Assembly: GCF_001279775.1 (NCBI RefSeq)
Contig: NZ_LGDG01000222.1
Location: 1-64,000, forward strand
Direction: 5' to 3'
DNA: 64,000 nucleotides
From: Streptomyces sp. MMG1533
GTDB lineage: Bacteria > Actinomycetota > Actinomycetes > Streptomycetales > Streptomycetaceae
Shown: one piece after another, positions 9,541 through 17,745 of the stretch
Layout of the letters: the number at the start of each line of letters is the position of its first letter
Position numbering within the stretch: position 1 is the first letter of the stretch
The notes under the pieces: generated by a model
The model's database searches: none
The model's input: the letters and a program-made list of their open reading frames with translations, nothing else
What the model was told of the DNA's origin: nothing
Made by a program: the position numbers and the translations under genes

Positions 9541-10418
9541 GCAGCGCCACGAACGCCGCGGCCGCCCTCGGCGGTGGAGCACGACCGACCCGCCGCGCGG
9601 TGGCGCTGACCACCGGCCTGCTGATCGTCTTCCTGCTCTACTCGCTCGCCCCCACCTGGTTCCTGCTGGTCGCGTCGACCAAGAACCAGACGGATCTGTA
9701 CTCCACGTTCGGCCTGTGGTTCTCCTCCAACCACCTGGCCGACAACTTCCAGGCGATCTGGGAATACCACGACGGCGTCTTCGGGCGCTGGCTCCTCAAC
9801 TCCGTCTTCTACTCCACCGTCGGCGCGGCGGGGTCGACCCTGGTCTCCCTCGCCGCCGGCTACGGGCTGGCGAAGTACGAGTTCAAGGGCCGGGGCGCCC
9901 TGTTCGGCGTCATCGTCGGTGCCTCGCTGCTGCCGAGCACGCTGCTGGCCTTCCCGCTGTACCTGGTCTTCGCGGAGATCGGGCTGACGAACACCGTCTG
10001 GGCGGTGCTGATTCCGTACTTCATCAACCCGTTCGGGGTCTACCTCGGCAAGGTCTACGCCGACACCTCGGTGCCCACCGAGCTGATGGAGGCCGCCCGC
10101 ATCGACGGGGCGAGCGAGACCCGGATCTTCTTCTCGGTCGCACTGCGGCTGATGCGCACCGGCGGCATCACCATCTTCATGCTCGATTTCGTCAACATCT
10201 GGAACAACTTCTTCCTCCCGCTGTTCATGCTCAACGGTGAGCGCAGCTTCCCCGTGACCCTCGGCCTCTTCTCCTGGGTCCAGCAGGCGCAGACCTCCCG
10301 CGACATGAACACCCTCGTCCTCAGCGGATCGCTGCTGTCGATCATCCCGCTGGCCGTGTTCATGTTCGCGCTCCAGAAGTACTGGCGCAGCGGAATCCTC
10401 ATGGGCAGCCTCAAGTAA
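9537..10418 (+). CDS. Sugar ABC transporter permease (MalG-like)
   Basis: This is the second channel subunit, 293 residues, with about six membrane spans and an EAA loop (ELMEAARIDGASETRIFFSV). The ATG at 9537 overlaps the stop of the preceding permease (ATGA), which indicates translational coupling. The longer upstream frame runs through the first permease in another frame and is not credible. Its C-terminal LQKYWRSGILMGSLK is typical of MalG-like subunits. It is followed after 14 bases by the CBM protein gene, which is therefore probably co-transcribed. Confidence 0.92.
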   Translation: MSSATNAAAALGGGARPTRRAVALTTGLLIVFLLYSLAPTWFLLVASTKNQTDLYSTFGLWFSSNHLADNFQAIWEYHDGVFGRWLLNSVFYSTVGAAGSTLVSLAAGYGLAKYEFKGRGALFGVIVGASLLPSTLLAFPLYLVFAEIGLTNTVWAVLIPYFINPFGVYLGKVYADTSVPTELMEAARIDGASETRIFFSVALRLMRTGGITIFMLDFVNIWNNFFLPLFMLNGERSFPVTLGLFSWVQQAQTSRDMNTLVLSGSLLSIIPLAVFMFALQKYWRSGILMGSLK

Positions 10419-10432
10419 AGGACCGACCCGCC

Positions 10433-13363
10433 ATGCCCAACTCCCCCAGACGTCGTGAGGTGTTGAAGTACGCCGGAACGGCCGGTGCGGCCGTGGCCGT
10501 ACTCGGTCTGCCGACCGCCCCGCCGGCCGCTGCCGCGACCTCCGACGTCGCTCCCGGACGGCGTGAGCCCGCCCCACTGGACATAGTCGTCTTCGGGGAC
10601 ACGGACTCCGAGTCCGCGCACCAGCTCACGGCCACCCTCTCCGACACGGTCACCGGCGGCCTCGGCCAGAGCGCCCGTGTCCTCAACCCGACCAGCCCCG
10701 CGTCCTATTGGGGCGGCACGCTGAAGTTCGACGTGGCCGTCTGCCCGACCGGCACCACCTATGTCACGGTCCGCCTCTGGGGCGACGACCACGACGACAC
10801 CTCCGACGAGGCCGCCGCCGGCACCAACATGTGGCGGCTCCAGCTGTTCTGCGAGGGCAAGCAGGTCGGCTACCAGGACCAGGGCGCCGTCGACAGCCTC
10901 GACATCCTCGACACCGCGCCGCGCACCCCGGGCCGCTTCTTCTTCCACACGCTGCCGCTGCCGGAGAAGATGACCGCCGGCAAGGACAAGGTGACGCTGG
11001 AGATCCGCTCGATGGGCCGTATCTGGTCCTACGGCCAGAACGCCTCCCAGCTCTACCGCACCATGACCGCGCCGTCGCGCGGCATCTACCGCCTCTACAC
11101 CCACACCGACCCCTACTTCGTGCCCCCCAAGGGCGAGGTCCAGGGCCCCGCGCCCACGCCGACGGCGCGCACCGGCGGCGAAGAGATCCTGGACGCCATC
11201 GCGGCGCGGGTGCAGAAGGACCAGAAGAACCTCCTCACCACTGCCAACCCGGCCACCCTGGACGGCTGGGCCATGCAGTCGCTCGCCGAGGGCTGGCTGT
11301 GGTCGGGCAGTCCGGCGTACGGCAAGCCGGAGGCGATCGACCGCGTGCTCCAGGCGATCGACGGCCGCTACCTGGCCTGGAAGGCCGACTCCACCGTCCT
11401 GACCGGCTCCGACCAGCAGTGGCAGGGCTTCGGCCGGGTCGGCCTGGTCCTGGCCCTGCTGTGGGAGCACCTCGGCGACCGGCTGGACGAACGCGTCACC
11501 GGCTCTCCGTACGCCATCACCAACCCCGGCTTCGAATCGGGCGCCGAAACCCCCACCGCCTGGCAGATGCCCGGCTGGGCCACCGCCGGCGGCGGCACCT
11601 GGGTCCGCGACACCACCGTCTCCCGCTCCGGCTCCGCGTCCCTCAAGCTTCAGGTCACCACCGCGAGCGGCTACAGCTACGTCTACTCCGCGCCCCGAAC
11701 CCGTATCGGTCAAGGCACGTACAAGTACGGCGCTTGGATCAAGGCCGACGGTGTCACCGGTGCCGGCGCCCACATCGACCCGTTGTTCTTCGACGCGAGC
11801 GGCAAGCTGGTCGGCAGCGACCACAAGGTGTACGCGAGCAAGGGAACCCACGACTGGGAATACGTCGAGTTCGTCTTCGACACCCCGACCGGCGCCACCC
11901 AGATGGAGATGCACCTGCGTCTGTCCGGCCCCGGCACCGCATGGTTCGACGACGTCACCCTCGTGCCGCCCGCCGACACGACCACCCCCGTGCCGCCGGT
12001 GCGCAAGGACGCCTACGTCGACATGCTCAAGTCCAGCCGCGACTACTGGCGCCGGCACTTCCCGCACTACAGCAACCAGGCCCAGATCTGCGCCATCGGC
12101 CTCTACCAGACCAACCGCGGCCTGAAGCTCCTCGCCCCGGACCTGGCTCTCCCCGAGGACAAGGCCCGCGACTACCTGTACCAGTCGATCGGGATGGTCC
12201 CCTACCTCGGCCCGGAGGACAAGAACGGCGAGCCGACCAAGCCCCTCGGTGACAGCTACCACCAGGTCACCAAGGCGGGCCTGACCCGCGAACTCGGCTA
12301 CGTGGGCAGCTACGGCGAGGTCATCGACTGGCTGGTCATGATGTACGAGTCGGTCACGCGCGGATACCAGGGACAGGATGCCCCCGAACTGCGGGGGCAC
12401 ATGATCGAGATGACCAAGGCACGCGGCAGGTTCCGTGTCATCGACGTCGACAAGGACCACCACCGGATCTCGCGCATCGAGACCGTCATCGGCTGGCGCA
12501 ACGAGGTGTACCCCGGCGAGACCGCCTACGCCTCCCGCACCGCCTGGGACTCCAACCCCCTCATGGCCGCCGTCGTGTTCAAGGACCCGGAGATCGTCGG
12601 CTGGACCCAGGAGATGGTCGCCGACGGCCAGCTCTACCCGCAGCTCCACCTCCAGGCCGGCCACGCCTGGACACGAGTCGGCCTGAACGCCCTGCGGTTC
12701 CTCTCCCACGACTGGCCCGAGTTCCAGTCCCTGGCCGCCCGGCCCGGCCGCATCCCGACCGGCTGGGACCAGCCCGACTTCGTCCTCACCGACGAGGAGA
12801 ACGGCTGCGTCGCCGTCAAGAACGGCACGGAACTGTTCTTCGCCTCGCTCTACTTCCGCTCCCGTCAGGGCGTGAACAACTACGCCCGCATCCACCACGT
12901 CACCCCGGTCGACCAGCGCTCGGCCACCGTCCGAGAGCGCTCCGCGGGCACCACCGACAAGACCTTCACGGCCCGCGACTGGGTTCTGTGGGACTACGCC
13001 ATCAACGACCCCGGGGCCGGGCACATCCCTCCGGGCGGCTTCCCGCCGCCCGGAGACACCCTCCACCAGGCCCTGGAAGGCGACGTCTACCACCTGGCCC
13101 CCGTCCCGGACGACATCCCCGACCCCACCCTCGGCGTCCACTTCGACGGCGTCGAGACCATGCTCGTCGGCCGCGCGCCCTTCTACCTGTGCGAGTACGG
13201 CGACTACCTCATCGCCATGAACACCAGCACCGACAAGACGGTCACCCTGCCCGCCCGTCAGAAGTTCGGCCCGGCCCGCGACCTCGCCACCGGCAAGACG
13301 GTCGGCGCCGGGGACCGGCCGAAGCTCGGCCCGCGCAGCACGCTCGTGCTGTACCGGGGCTGA
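10433..13363 (+). CDS. Large Tat-exported CBM-containing protein, probable polysaccharide-active enzyme
   Basis: This is a 976-residue secreted protein. It starts with a twin-arginine signal (RRREVLKYAG, then an Ala-rich stretch cleaved near AAA-TS). The middle (about residues 360-520) contains a jelly-roll carbohydrate-binding-module signature: NPGFESGAETP, WIKADG, WEYVEFVFDTP and WFDDVTLVPP. The first 230 residues form a beta-rich domain. The C-terminal 450 residues resemble the helical plus beta-sandwich layout of polysaccharide lyases and ulvan- or heparin-type enzymes (YHQVTKAGL, QLHLQAGHAWTRVGLNAL). It is co-transcribed with the sugar importer and followed by an alginate-lyase-family gene. 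I do not recognise a catalytic signature with certainty, so the exact family is left open. Confidence 0.7.
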   Translation: MPNSPRRREVLKYAGTAGAAVAVLGLPTAPPAAAATSDVAPGRREPAPLDIVVFGDTDSESAHQLTATLSDTVTGGLGQSARVLNPTSPASYWGGTLKFDVAVCPTGTTYVTVRLWGDDHDDTSDEAAAGTNMWRLQLFCEGKQVGYQDQGAVDSLDILDTAPRTPGRFFFHTLPLPEKMTAGKDKVTLEIRSMGRIWSYGQNASQLYRTMTAPSRGIYRLYTHTDPYFVPPKGEVQGPAPTPTARTGGEEILDAIAARVQKDQKNLLTTANPATLDGWAMQSLAEGWLWSGSPAYGKPEAIDRVLQAIDGRYLAWKADSTVLTGSDQQWQGFGRVGLVLALLWEHLGDRLDERVTGSPYAITNPGFESGAETPTAWQMPGWATAGGGTWVRDTTVSRSGSASLKLQVTTASGYSYVYSAPRTRIGQGTYKYGAWIKADGVTGAGAHIDPLFFDASGKLVGSDHKVYASKGTHDWEYVEFVFDTPTGATQMEMHLRLSGPGTAWFDDVTLVPPADTTTPVPPVRKDAYVDMLKSSRDYWRRHFPHYSNQAQICAIGLYQTNRGLKLLAPDLALPEDKARDYLYQSIGMVPYLGPEDKNGEPTKPLGDSYHQVTKAGLTRELGYVGSYGEVIDWLVMMYESVTRGYQGQDAPELRGHMIEMTKARGRFRVIDVDKDHHRISRIETVIGWRNEVYPGETAYASRTAWDSNPLMAAVVFKDPEIVGWTQEMVADGQLYPQLHLQAGHAWTRVGLNALRFLSHDWPEFQSLAARPGRIPTGWDQPDFVLTDEENGCVAVKNGTELFFASLYFRSRQGVNNYARIHHVTPVDQRSATVRERSAGTTDKTFTARDWVLWDYAINDPGAGHIPPGGFPPPGDTLHQALEGDVYHLAPVPDDIPDPTLGVHFDGVETMLVGRAPFYLCEYGDYLIAMNTSTDKTVTLPARQKFGPARDLATGKTVGAGDRPKLGPRSTLVLYRG

Positions 13364-13373
13364 TCCGGCCAGC

Positions 13374-13406
13374 GGTCCGGTGCGGCACGGGGGACCGCAC
13401 CGGACC
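13374..13406 (+). terminator. Hairpin between the CBM protein and lyase genes
   Basis: A 12-bp GC-rich stem (13374-13385 with 13395-13406) and a 9-nt loop follow the stop codon. It could terminate or attenuate the importer operon before the lyase gene. Confidence 0.45.
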
Positions 13407-13502
13407 GGCCACGCACCCCCACCCCCTCCCTCCATCGCCCCGCCCCCCATCCCCATCCTCATCCCCCCACTTCCGCACTCAATGTCGAGTGAAGGGAACC
13501 CC

Positions 13503-14648
13503 ATGACGAACAGTCATCCCCGGCGCCGCTTCCTCCAGATCACGGCGGTCGGTGCCGGTCTCGCAGGTGCCGCCTCGCTGTACGGAGCGAACCAGGCGGG
13601 CGCCGTCACCTCGGGCCTGACCGCCCTGACCCACCCCGGCGTGCTGCACAGCCGCGCCGACCTCGACCGGATGCGCTCCAAGGTCGCGGCAGGCGCCGAA
13701 CCCTGGCTGAGCGGCTACAACGTCTTCAAGGCCGACCCCTTCTCCAGCTCCTCGTACGTCATGGCGGGCGGCCGGGCCACGGTCACCCGCGACCCCGCCG
13801 GGGACCCCGGCAACACAGAGCTCTGGCGGGACTGCAACGCCGCGTACCAGAACGCCGTCATGTGGTACATCACCCGCGACACCGCCCACGCCACCAAGGC
13901 CCTGCAGATCATCAAGTCCTGGACCAACGCGCTGGAGGAAATCAACGGCAAGGACGCCGAACTGGCCGCCGGGATCTACGGCGCCAAACTGGCCACCGCC
14001 GTCGAGATCATGCACTACACCGGCCCGTCGGGCAGCTGGTCGATGTCCGAACTCGCCGCCACCGTCGCGATGTTCAAGAACATCTTCGTCCCGCTCATCA
14101 ACATCTACGGCGACGGCGGCTATGGCCTGATGGGCCTCAAGGGCATGATGCAGATCGCCGTGGCCTGCAACGACCTCGCCCGGTTCGACGACGCGTACAA
14201 CGCCTTCATGACGCACACCTGCTGCGGGCTGACCAAGCTGATCCGGTCCGGCTCCGGTCAGTGCTGTGAGTCCGGCCGCGACCAGGCGCACACCCAGCTG
14301 ATCCTCGGCTCACTGGCGGAGATCTGCCAGGCCGGGTGGGTGCAGGGCCTCGACATGTTCGGGGCGTCCGACTCCCTGCTGCTGTCCGGGTACGAGTACA
14401 CGGCGAAGTACAACCTCGGAAACACCGTCCCGTACGACGCCACGTTCGGGCGGTGCAGCACGAAGTGGCCCAGTCTCTCTGCCCGCGGCTCGTTCCGGAA
14501 CATCTACGAGATCGCGTACAACCACTACGTGAAACGTGCCGGCAAGTCCGCCCCGTACACCGCGCAGGTGGCGGGCCGACTGCGGCCGGAGGGCGACGGG
14601 ACCCAGTGTGACCATCCCGGCTTCGGCACCCTGCTGTTCACCCTCTGA
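13503..14648 (+). CDS. Tat-exported alginate-lyase-family polysaccharide lyase
   Basis: This 381-residue protein starts with a twin-arginine signal (RRRFLQITAVGAGLAG) and has the all-alpha toroid features of the alginate_lyase Pfam family (as in PL5/PL38-type enzymes): LTHPGVLHSRADLDRM at the start, the WRDCNAAYQNAVMWYIT segment, and the conserved SGRDQAHTQLILG block with the catalytic-region His. It would cleave a uronate-containing polysaccharide by beta-elimination outside the cell, giving substrates for the importer encoded upstream. The start is the ATG at 13503, with GAAGGGA just upstream; an earlier in-frame ATG would place residues before the Tat motif. The substrate (alginate, glucuronan or other) is uncertain. 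Confidence 0.8.
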   Translation: MTNSHPRRRFLQITAVGAGLAGAASLYGANQAGAVTSGLTALTHPGVLHSRADLDRMRSKVAAGAEPWLSGYNVFKADPFSSSSYVMAGGRATVTRDPAGDPGNTELWRDCNAAYQNAVMWYITRDTAHATKALQIIKSWTNALEEINGKDAELAAGIYGAKLATAVEIMHYTGPSGSWSMSELAATVAMFKNIFVPLINIYGDGGYGLMGLKGMMQIAVACNDLARFDDAYNAFMTHTCCGLTKLIRSGSGQCCESGRDQAHTQLILGSLAEICQAGWVQGLDMFGASDSLLLSGYEYTAKYNLGNTVPYDATFGRCSTKWPSLSARGSFRNIYEIAYNHYVKRAGKSAPYTAQVAGRLRPEGDGTQCDHPGFGTLLFTL

Positions 14649-14684
14649 CTTCGCGTACGCGATCTACCAGGAGGAGAGCGTCTG

Positions 14685-15485
14685 ATGGACCGCGTCTCGC
14701 TCTTCCACACCGACCTCGGCCCGCCGAGTGCCCCCACGCTGCTTCTGGTGCACGGCTGGGGCGGGGACGGCAGGGAGTGGTCACCCCACGCGGAGGAGCT
14801 GGCCGGGAGGTTCCGGATCGTCGTACCGGATCTGCGCGGGCACGGCCGCTCCCCGGTGCCGGGCGAGGGCAACACGCCGGTGGAGATGGCAGACGACCTC
14901 GCGGCTCTCCTGACCTTCTCGACAACCGGTCCGGTGGTCGCCGTGGGGCACTCCATGGGCGGGCAGGTGGTGAATCTGCTGGCCGTACGCCATCCCACTC
15001 TCGTCCGCTCGGTGGTCGCCCTCGACCCCGCCCACGGCGCGCACGGCGCAGAGGTGGACGGGATCCCGGCGCGGCTCGCCGCGTACCGGGAACGCGGGGC
15101 CCGCGAGGCCGCCGAGTTCGTGGCCGGGGCCTTCGCCCCGGACGCCCCACCGGGCCTGCGCACCGCCCATGTCCGCACCATGCTGGGTACGCCCGACCAC
15201 GTCATCGCCCAGGCGTACGCCGGCATGTACACCGACCCGGGCGCGGTCGGTATCCGTCCCCACAGCCAGGAGTACCTCCGCCGACGCACCCGACCAGCGC
15301 TCACGGTGTGGACCTCGCAGGAAGCGGCGACCTGGGAACGCGACACACTGCATGTGCCGGGCTCCCGCGTGGAGTACTGGCCGGACTCCGGGCACTACCT
15401 GCACGAGGAGCACGTCGATCGGGCGATCCGGCTGGTGACCGAGTGGGCGGAGACGACTGTCGTGGCGGACCGGCCGACGACGTGA
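14685..15485 (+). CDS. Alpha/beta hydrolase
   Basis: This 266-residue serine hydrolase of the alpha/beta fold has the oxyanion-region motif VHGWGGDGREW, the nucleophile elbow GHSMGGQ (about residue 92) and a C-terminal catalytic His in SGHYLHEEH. A strong ribosome binding site (AGGAGGAG) lies 9 bases upstream of the ATG. It follows the lyase gene by 36 bases on the same strand and may be co-transcribed, perhaps as a deacylase or esterase for the imported sugar. No substrate can be inferred. Confidence 0.85.
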   Translation: MDRVSLFHTDLGPPSAPTLLLVHGWGGDGREWSPHAEELAGRFRIVVPDLRGHGRSPVPGEGNTPVEMADDLAALLTFSTTGPVVAVGHSMGGQVVNLLAVRHPTLVRSVVALDPAHGAHGAEVDGIPARLAAYRERGAREAAEFVAGAFAPDAPPGLRTAHVRTMLGTPDHVIAQAYAGMYTDPGAVGIRPHSQEYLRRRTRPALTVWTSQEAATWERDTLHVPGSRVEYWPDSGHYLHEEHVDRAIRLVTEWAETTVVADRPTT

Positions 15486-15887
15486 CGTGCCGCCCGTCGC
15501 CGCTGCGGCCTCCGTCACGGCAAACGATCCCGCCACCAGCCCGTCGCCACGAGGGAGCGCACTCCCCGACCGGAGGTGGAGCCCGCTCCACCAGAGGTGG
15601 CGAGCCGCGCACGCTGGTCCCGGCCAGGCGCTCCAGTGGTACGGCCCCGACTGCCCCTTTGGGGCACAGCGACCGTCGGGCCACATCGACGGTGGCGCCC
15701 GCACGTTCACCTTCGGCCGCCGACTCGACGTCCGCACCATCCGTTCAGCCGACTTCAACGACAGCCAGGAACTGACCGAACGACCCGTTGCCGCCCTCAC
15801 ACCCCGCTCCTGCGCGAGCGCCCGGACGAAGTCCTCGTGGCCCGACCCGACGTCACCCCGCTGAACGGCGCGGATCACAGCGCCGGC
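15486..15887. other. Intergenic region without a supported gene
   Basis: This 402-base stretch lies between the converging hydrolase and aldo/keto reductase genes. It contains only short frames of arginine- or proline-rich composition and no recognisable motif. It marks the left boundary of the biosynthetic island, where codon use changes. Confidence 0.5.
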
Positions 15888-16823
15888 TCAGGCAGACGCA
15901 GCGGACAGCAGCCGCAGTTCCGATTCGTCGAGAATGAGACCGGTGAAGGCGAGCAGGCCGGAGAGCTGTGACACGCTGCGGGCGCTCGCGATGGGGGTCG
16001 CGACCGTGGGCTGTGCCGCGAGCCAGGCGAGCGCCACCGCTCCGGCATCGGTTCCGTGTGCCTGCGCCACTCTGTCGAGTACTGCCAGTACCCGCGCGCC
16101 CCGAGGCGCCTCCAGGTAGGGGGCCACTTCCTGCGCGCGCGGTCCGTCCAGCGGCGTTCCCGGCCGGTACTTGCCGGTCAGAAAGCCTGAGGCCAGGGCA
16201 TAGTACGGAGCGGACGACAGCCCGTGCGCGGCGACAACGGCGGCCAACGGACCTTCGTACAGGCCGCGTTCCATGAGGTTGTAGTGCTGTTGAAGCACGA
16301 CGTACTTCGCCAGCCCGTCGCGCTCCGAGGCCTTCAGCGCCTCCGCGAGCCGTTCAACGGAGATGTTGGATGCGCCGATATGCCGCACCTTGCCCTCGCG
16401 GATCAGCTCGTCCAGGACCCCGAGGAATTCTTCCACCGGTATCTCCGGCTGGTCGAAATGGGTGTAGTAGAGGTCGATGTAGTCGGTCTGGAGGCGCCGC
16501 AGCGACTGCTCTATCGCTCCCCTGATGCCCTGGGGAGAGAGCCCCTTGAACTTGGGGTGCGCGCCCACTTTGGTCGCGATGACGAGACGGCTTCGATGGC
16601 CACGAGACCTCAGCCACTGCCCGATGATGGTCTCCGACTCGCCGCCGGAGTTGCCCGGCATCCAGGCGGAGTAACAATCCGCGGTGTCGATGAAGTCGCC
16701 GCCCGCCTCGACGTAGGCATCGAGTACGGCGAAGGAGGACTCCCGGTCCGCTGTCCAGCCGAAGACGTTGCCACCGAGAGCCAGGGCAAAGACATCGAGA
16801 TCAGAGGTGCCTATACGAACCAT
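15888..16823 (-). CDS. Aldo/keto reductase
   Basis: This NADPH-dependent reductase of the aldo/keto reductase superfamily has about 311 residues. The TIM-barrel signatures are MVRIGTSDLDVFALALGGNVFGW at the N-terminus, the catalytic Asp and Tyr (FIDTADCYSAW), the Lys (RSRLVIATKVG) and the His (YYTHFDQPE). The start is the ATG at 16823, two bases after the NUDIX stop, with GTGAGG 12 bases upstream. It is the last gene of the leftward cyclitol operon. A likely role is reduction of a keto group on the C7-cyclitol or a related intermediate; this is inferred from position. Confidence 0.88.
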   Translation of the reverse strand: MVRIGTSDLDVFALALGGNVFGWTADRESSFAVLDAYVEAGGDFIDTADCYSAWMPGNSGGESETIIGQWLRSRGHRSRLVIATKVGAHPKFKGLSPQGIRGAIEQSLRRLQTDYIDLYYTHFDQPEIPVEEFLGVLDELIREGKVRHIGASNISVERLAEALKASERDGLAKYVVLQQHYNLMERGLYEGPLAAVVAAHGLSSAPYYALASGFLTGKYRPGTPLDGPRAQEVAPYLEAPRGARVLAVLDRVAQAHGTDAGAVALAWLAAQPTVATPIASARSVSQLSGLLAFTGLILDESELRLLSAASA

Positions 16824-16825
16824 TC

Positions 16826-17389
16826 TCAGACAGTCCTCACCGCGTCGCGAGACGGGGGCCCGAGCACCTTCCAAAGGCCCGGCAGACTCAGGCCGTCGAC
16901 GATGACGCCGTCGTGCATCATGGCGAGGACGTCGGTCTTCGAGAACCAGCGGACCTCCTGCACCTCGTTGATGCTGGCTTCGTCACCGCTGTCGGACACG
17001 TCATGGGCGGCGAAGATGAGGAACTCCTGATCGCTGCACCCGTAGGTGGGATAGAAGCGGCACAGGGGAGTGACGCCGCCCGCGGAGTGTCCTGTCTCCT
17101 CCCTGAGCTCTCTGAGAGCCGCCTCCTCCGGGCTCTCCTCAGGGTCGATGCCACCGGAGGGGATGGCCCAGCTCTCCTCGTCGACGATCAACCGGTACTG
17201 GCGCACCAGCAGAATGTGGTCCTCGCGGGTGGCCACCACTCCTACGGACCGGAACGGCACATGGACCGAGTAGTACTGTCCCGGCGAACCATCCGGGAAC
17301 GTCACGTGACGCTTCCATACTTCGAACCACTGATTGGCGTACTCGACGGACGGCTCGGTCGCCGTCCAACCGGCTTTGAGGGATCTCAT
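16826..17389 (-). CDS. NUDIX hydrolase
   Basis: This 187-residue protein hydrolyses a nucleoside diphosphate linked to another moiety. The complete NUDIX box is present (G-x5-E-x7-REL-x-EETG, in the segment GGIDPEESPEEAALRELREE). The start ATG overlaps the cupin stop by 1 base (TGATG), showing translational coupling. The longer in-frame start at 17437 would run into the cupin gene. In an operon with a phosphomutase, kinases and a nucleotidyltransferase, it may cleave or edit a nucleotide-activated cyclitol or sugar. That role is inference. Confidence 0.9.
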   Translation of the reverse strand: MRSLKAGWTATEPSVEYANQWFEVWKRHVTFPDGSPGQYYSVHVPFRSVGVVATREDHILLVRQYRLIVDEESWAIPSGGIDPEESPEEAALRELREETGHSAGGVTPLCRFYPTYGCSDQEFLIFAAHDVSDSGDEASINEVQEVRWFSKTDVLAMMHDGVIVDGLSLPGLWKVLGPPSRDAVRTV

Positions 17390-17745
17390 CACCGGACAAC
17401 CTCCACGACGACAAGCCACAGTTCGGTGGCGCCGCACCGCAGGCCGTGAGTGCCCCCCGCGGCGTTGCGGATCACATCGCCAGGACTGACCGGCTCCTCC
17501 TTCCCGTCCAATTGCATGACACCCTCGCCGCGGACGACCACATAAATCTCCTCACTGTCGGCCGCGTGCGTGTGCAAGCCGATGTACGATTCGGGCGGCA
17601 TTTTCACCAGGTCGACAAACCGGATGTTGCTCTCCGCTGCCAGCGGGTCGTAGCGGACTCCGAATATGTCGGTATCAGACCCCCAGGAACGCCGTACCTC
17701 CCACTGTGACTCTTCGAACCGGTGGATCTGAGCAGTCTCAGGCAT
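17389..17745 (-). CDS. Small cupin-domain protein
   Basis: This 118-residue single-domain cupin has the motif-1 histidines in GLHTHAADSEEIYVVVRGEG and the motif-2 region SPGDVIRNAAGGTHGL. Metal ligands are therefore H-x-H, E and H. Such proteins can be epimerases, isomerases or dioxygenases. The ATG overlaps the stop of the GH4-like gene by 8 bases (ATGCCTGA). Lying between a GH4-like NAD enzyme and a NUDIX hydrolase, a sugar or cyclitol epimerase/isomerase role is reasonable but unproven. Confidence 0.85.
   Translation of the reverse strand: MPETAQIHRFEESQWEVRRSWGSDTDIFGVRYDPLAAESNIRFVDLVKMPPESYIGLHTHAADSEEIYVVVRGEGVMQLDGKEEPVSPGDVIRNAAGGTHGLRCGATELWLVVVEVVR

Noticed and set aside
10055..13504. 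1149-codon minus-strand open frame opposite the CBM protein
   Set aside because: Composition typical of an antisense shadow (Gly, Val, Arg, Asp), no ribosome binding site, and the plus strand has a Tat signal and CBM motifs.
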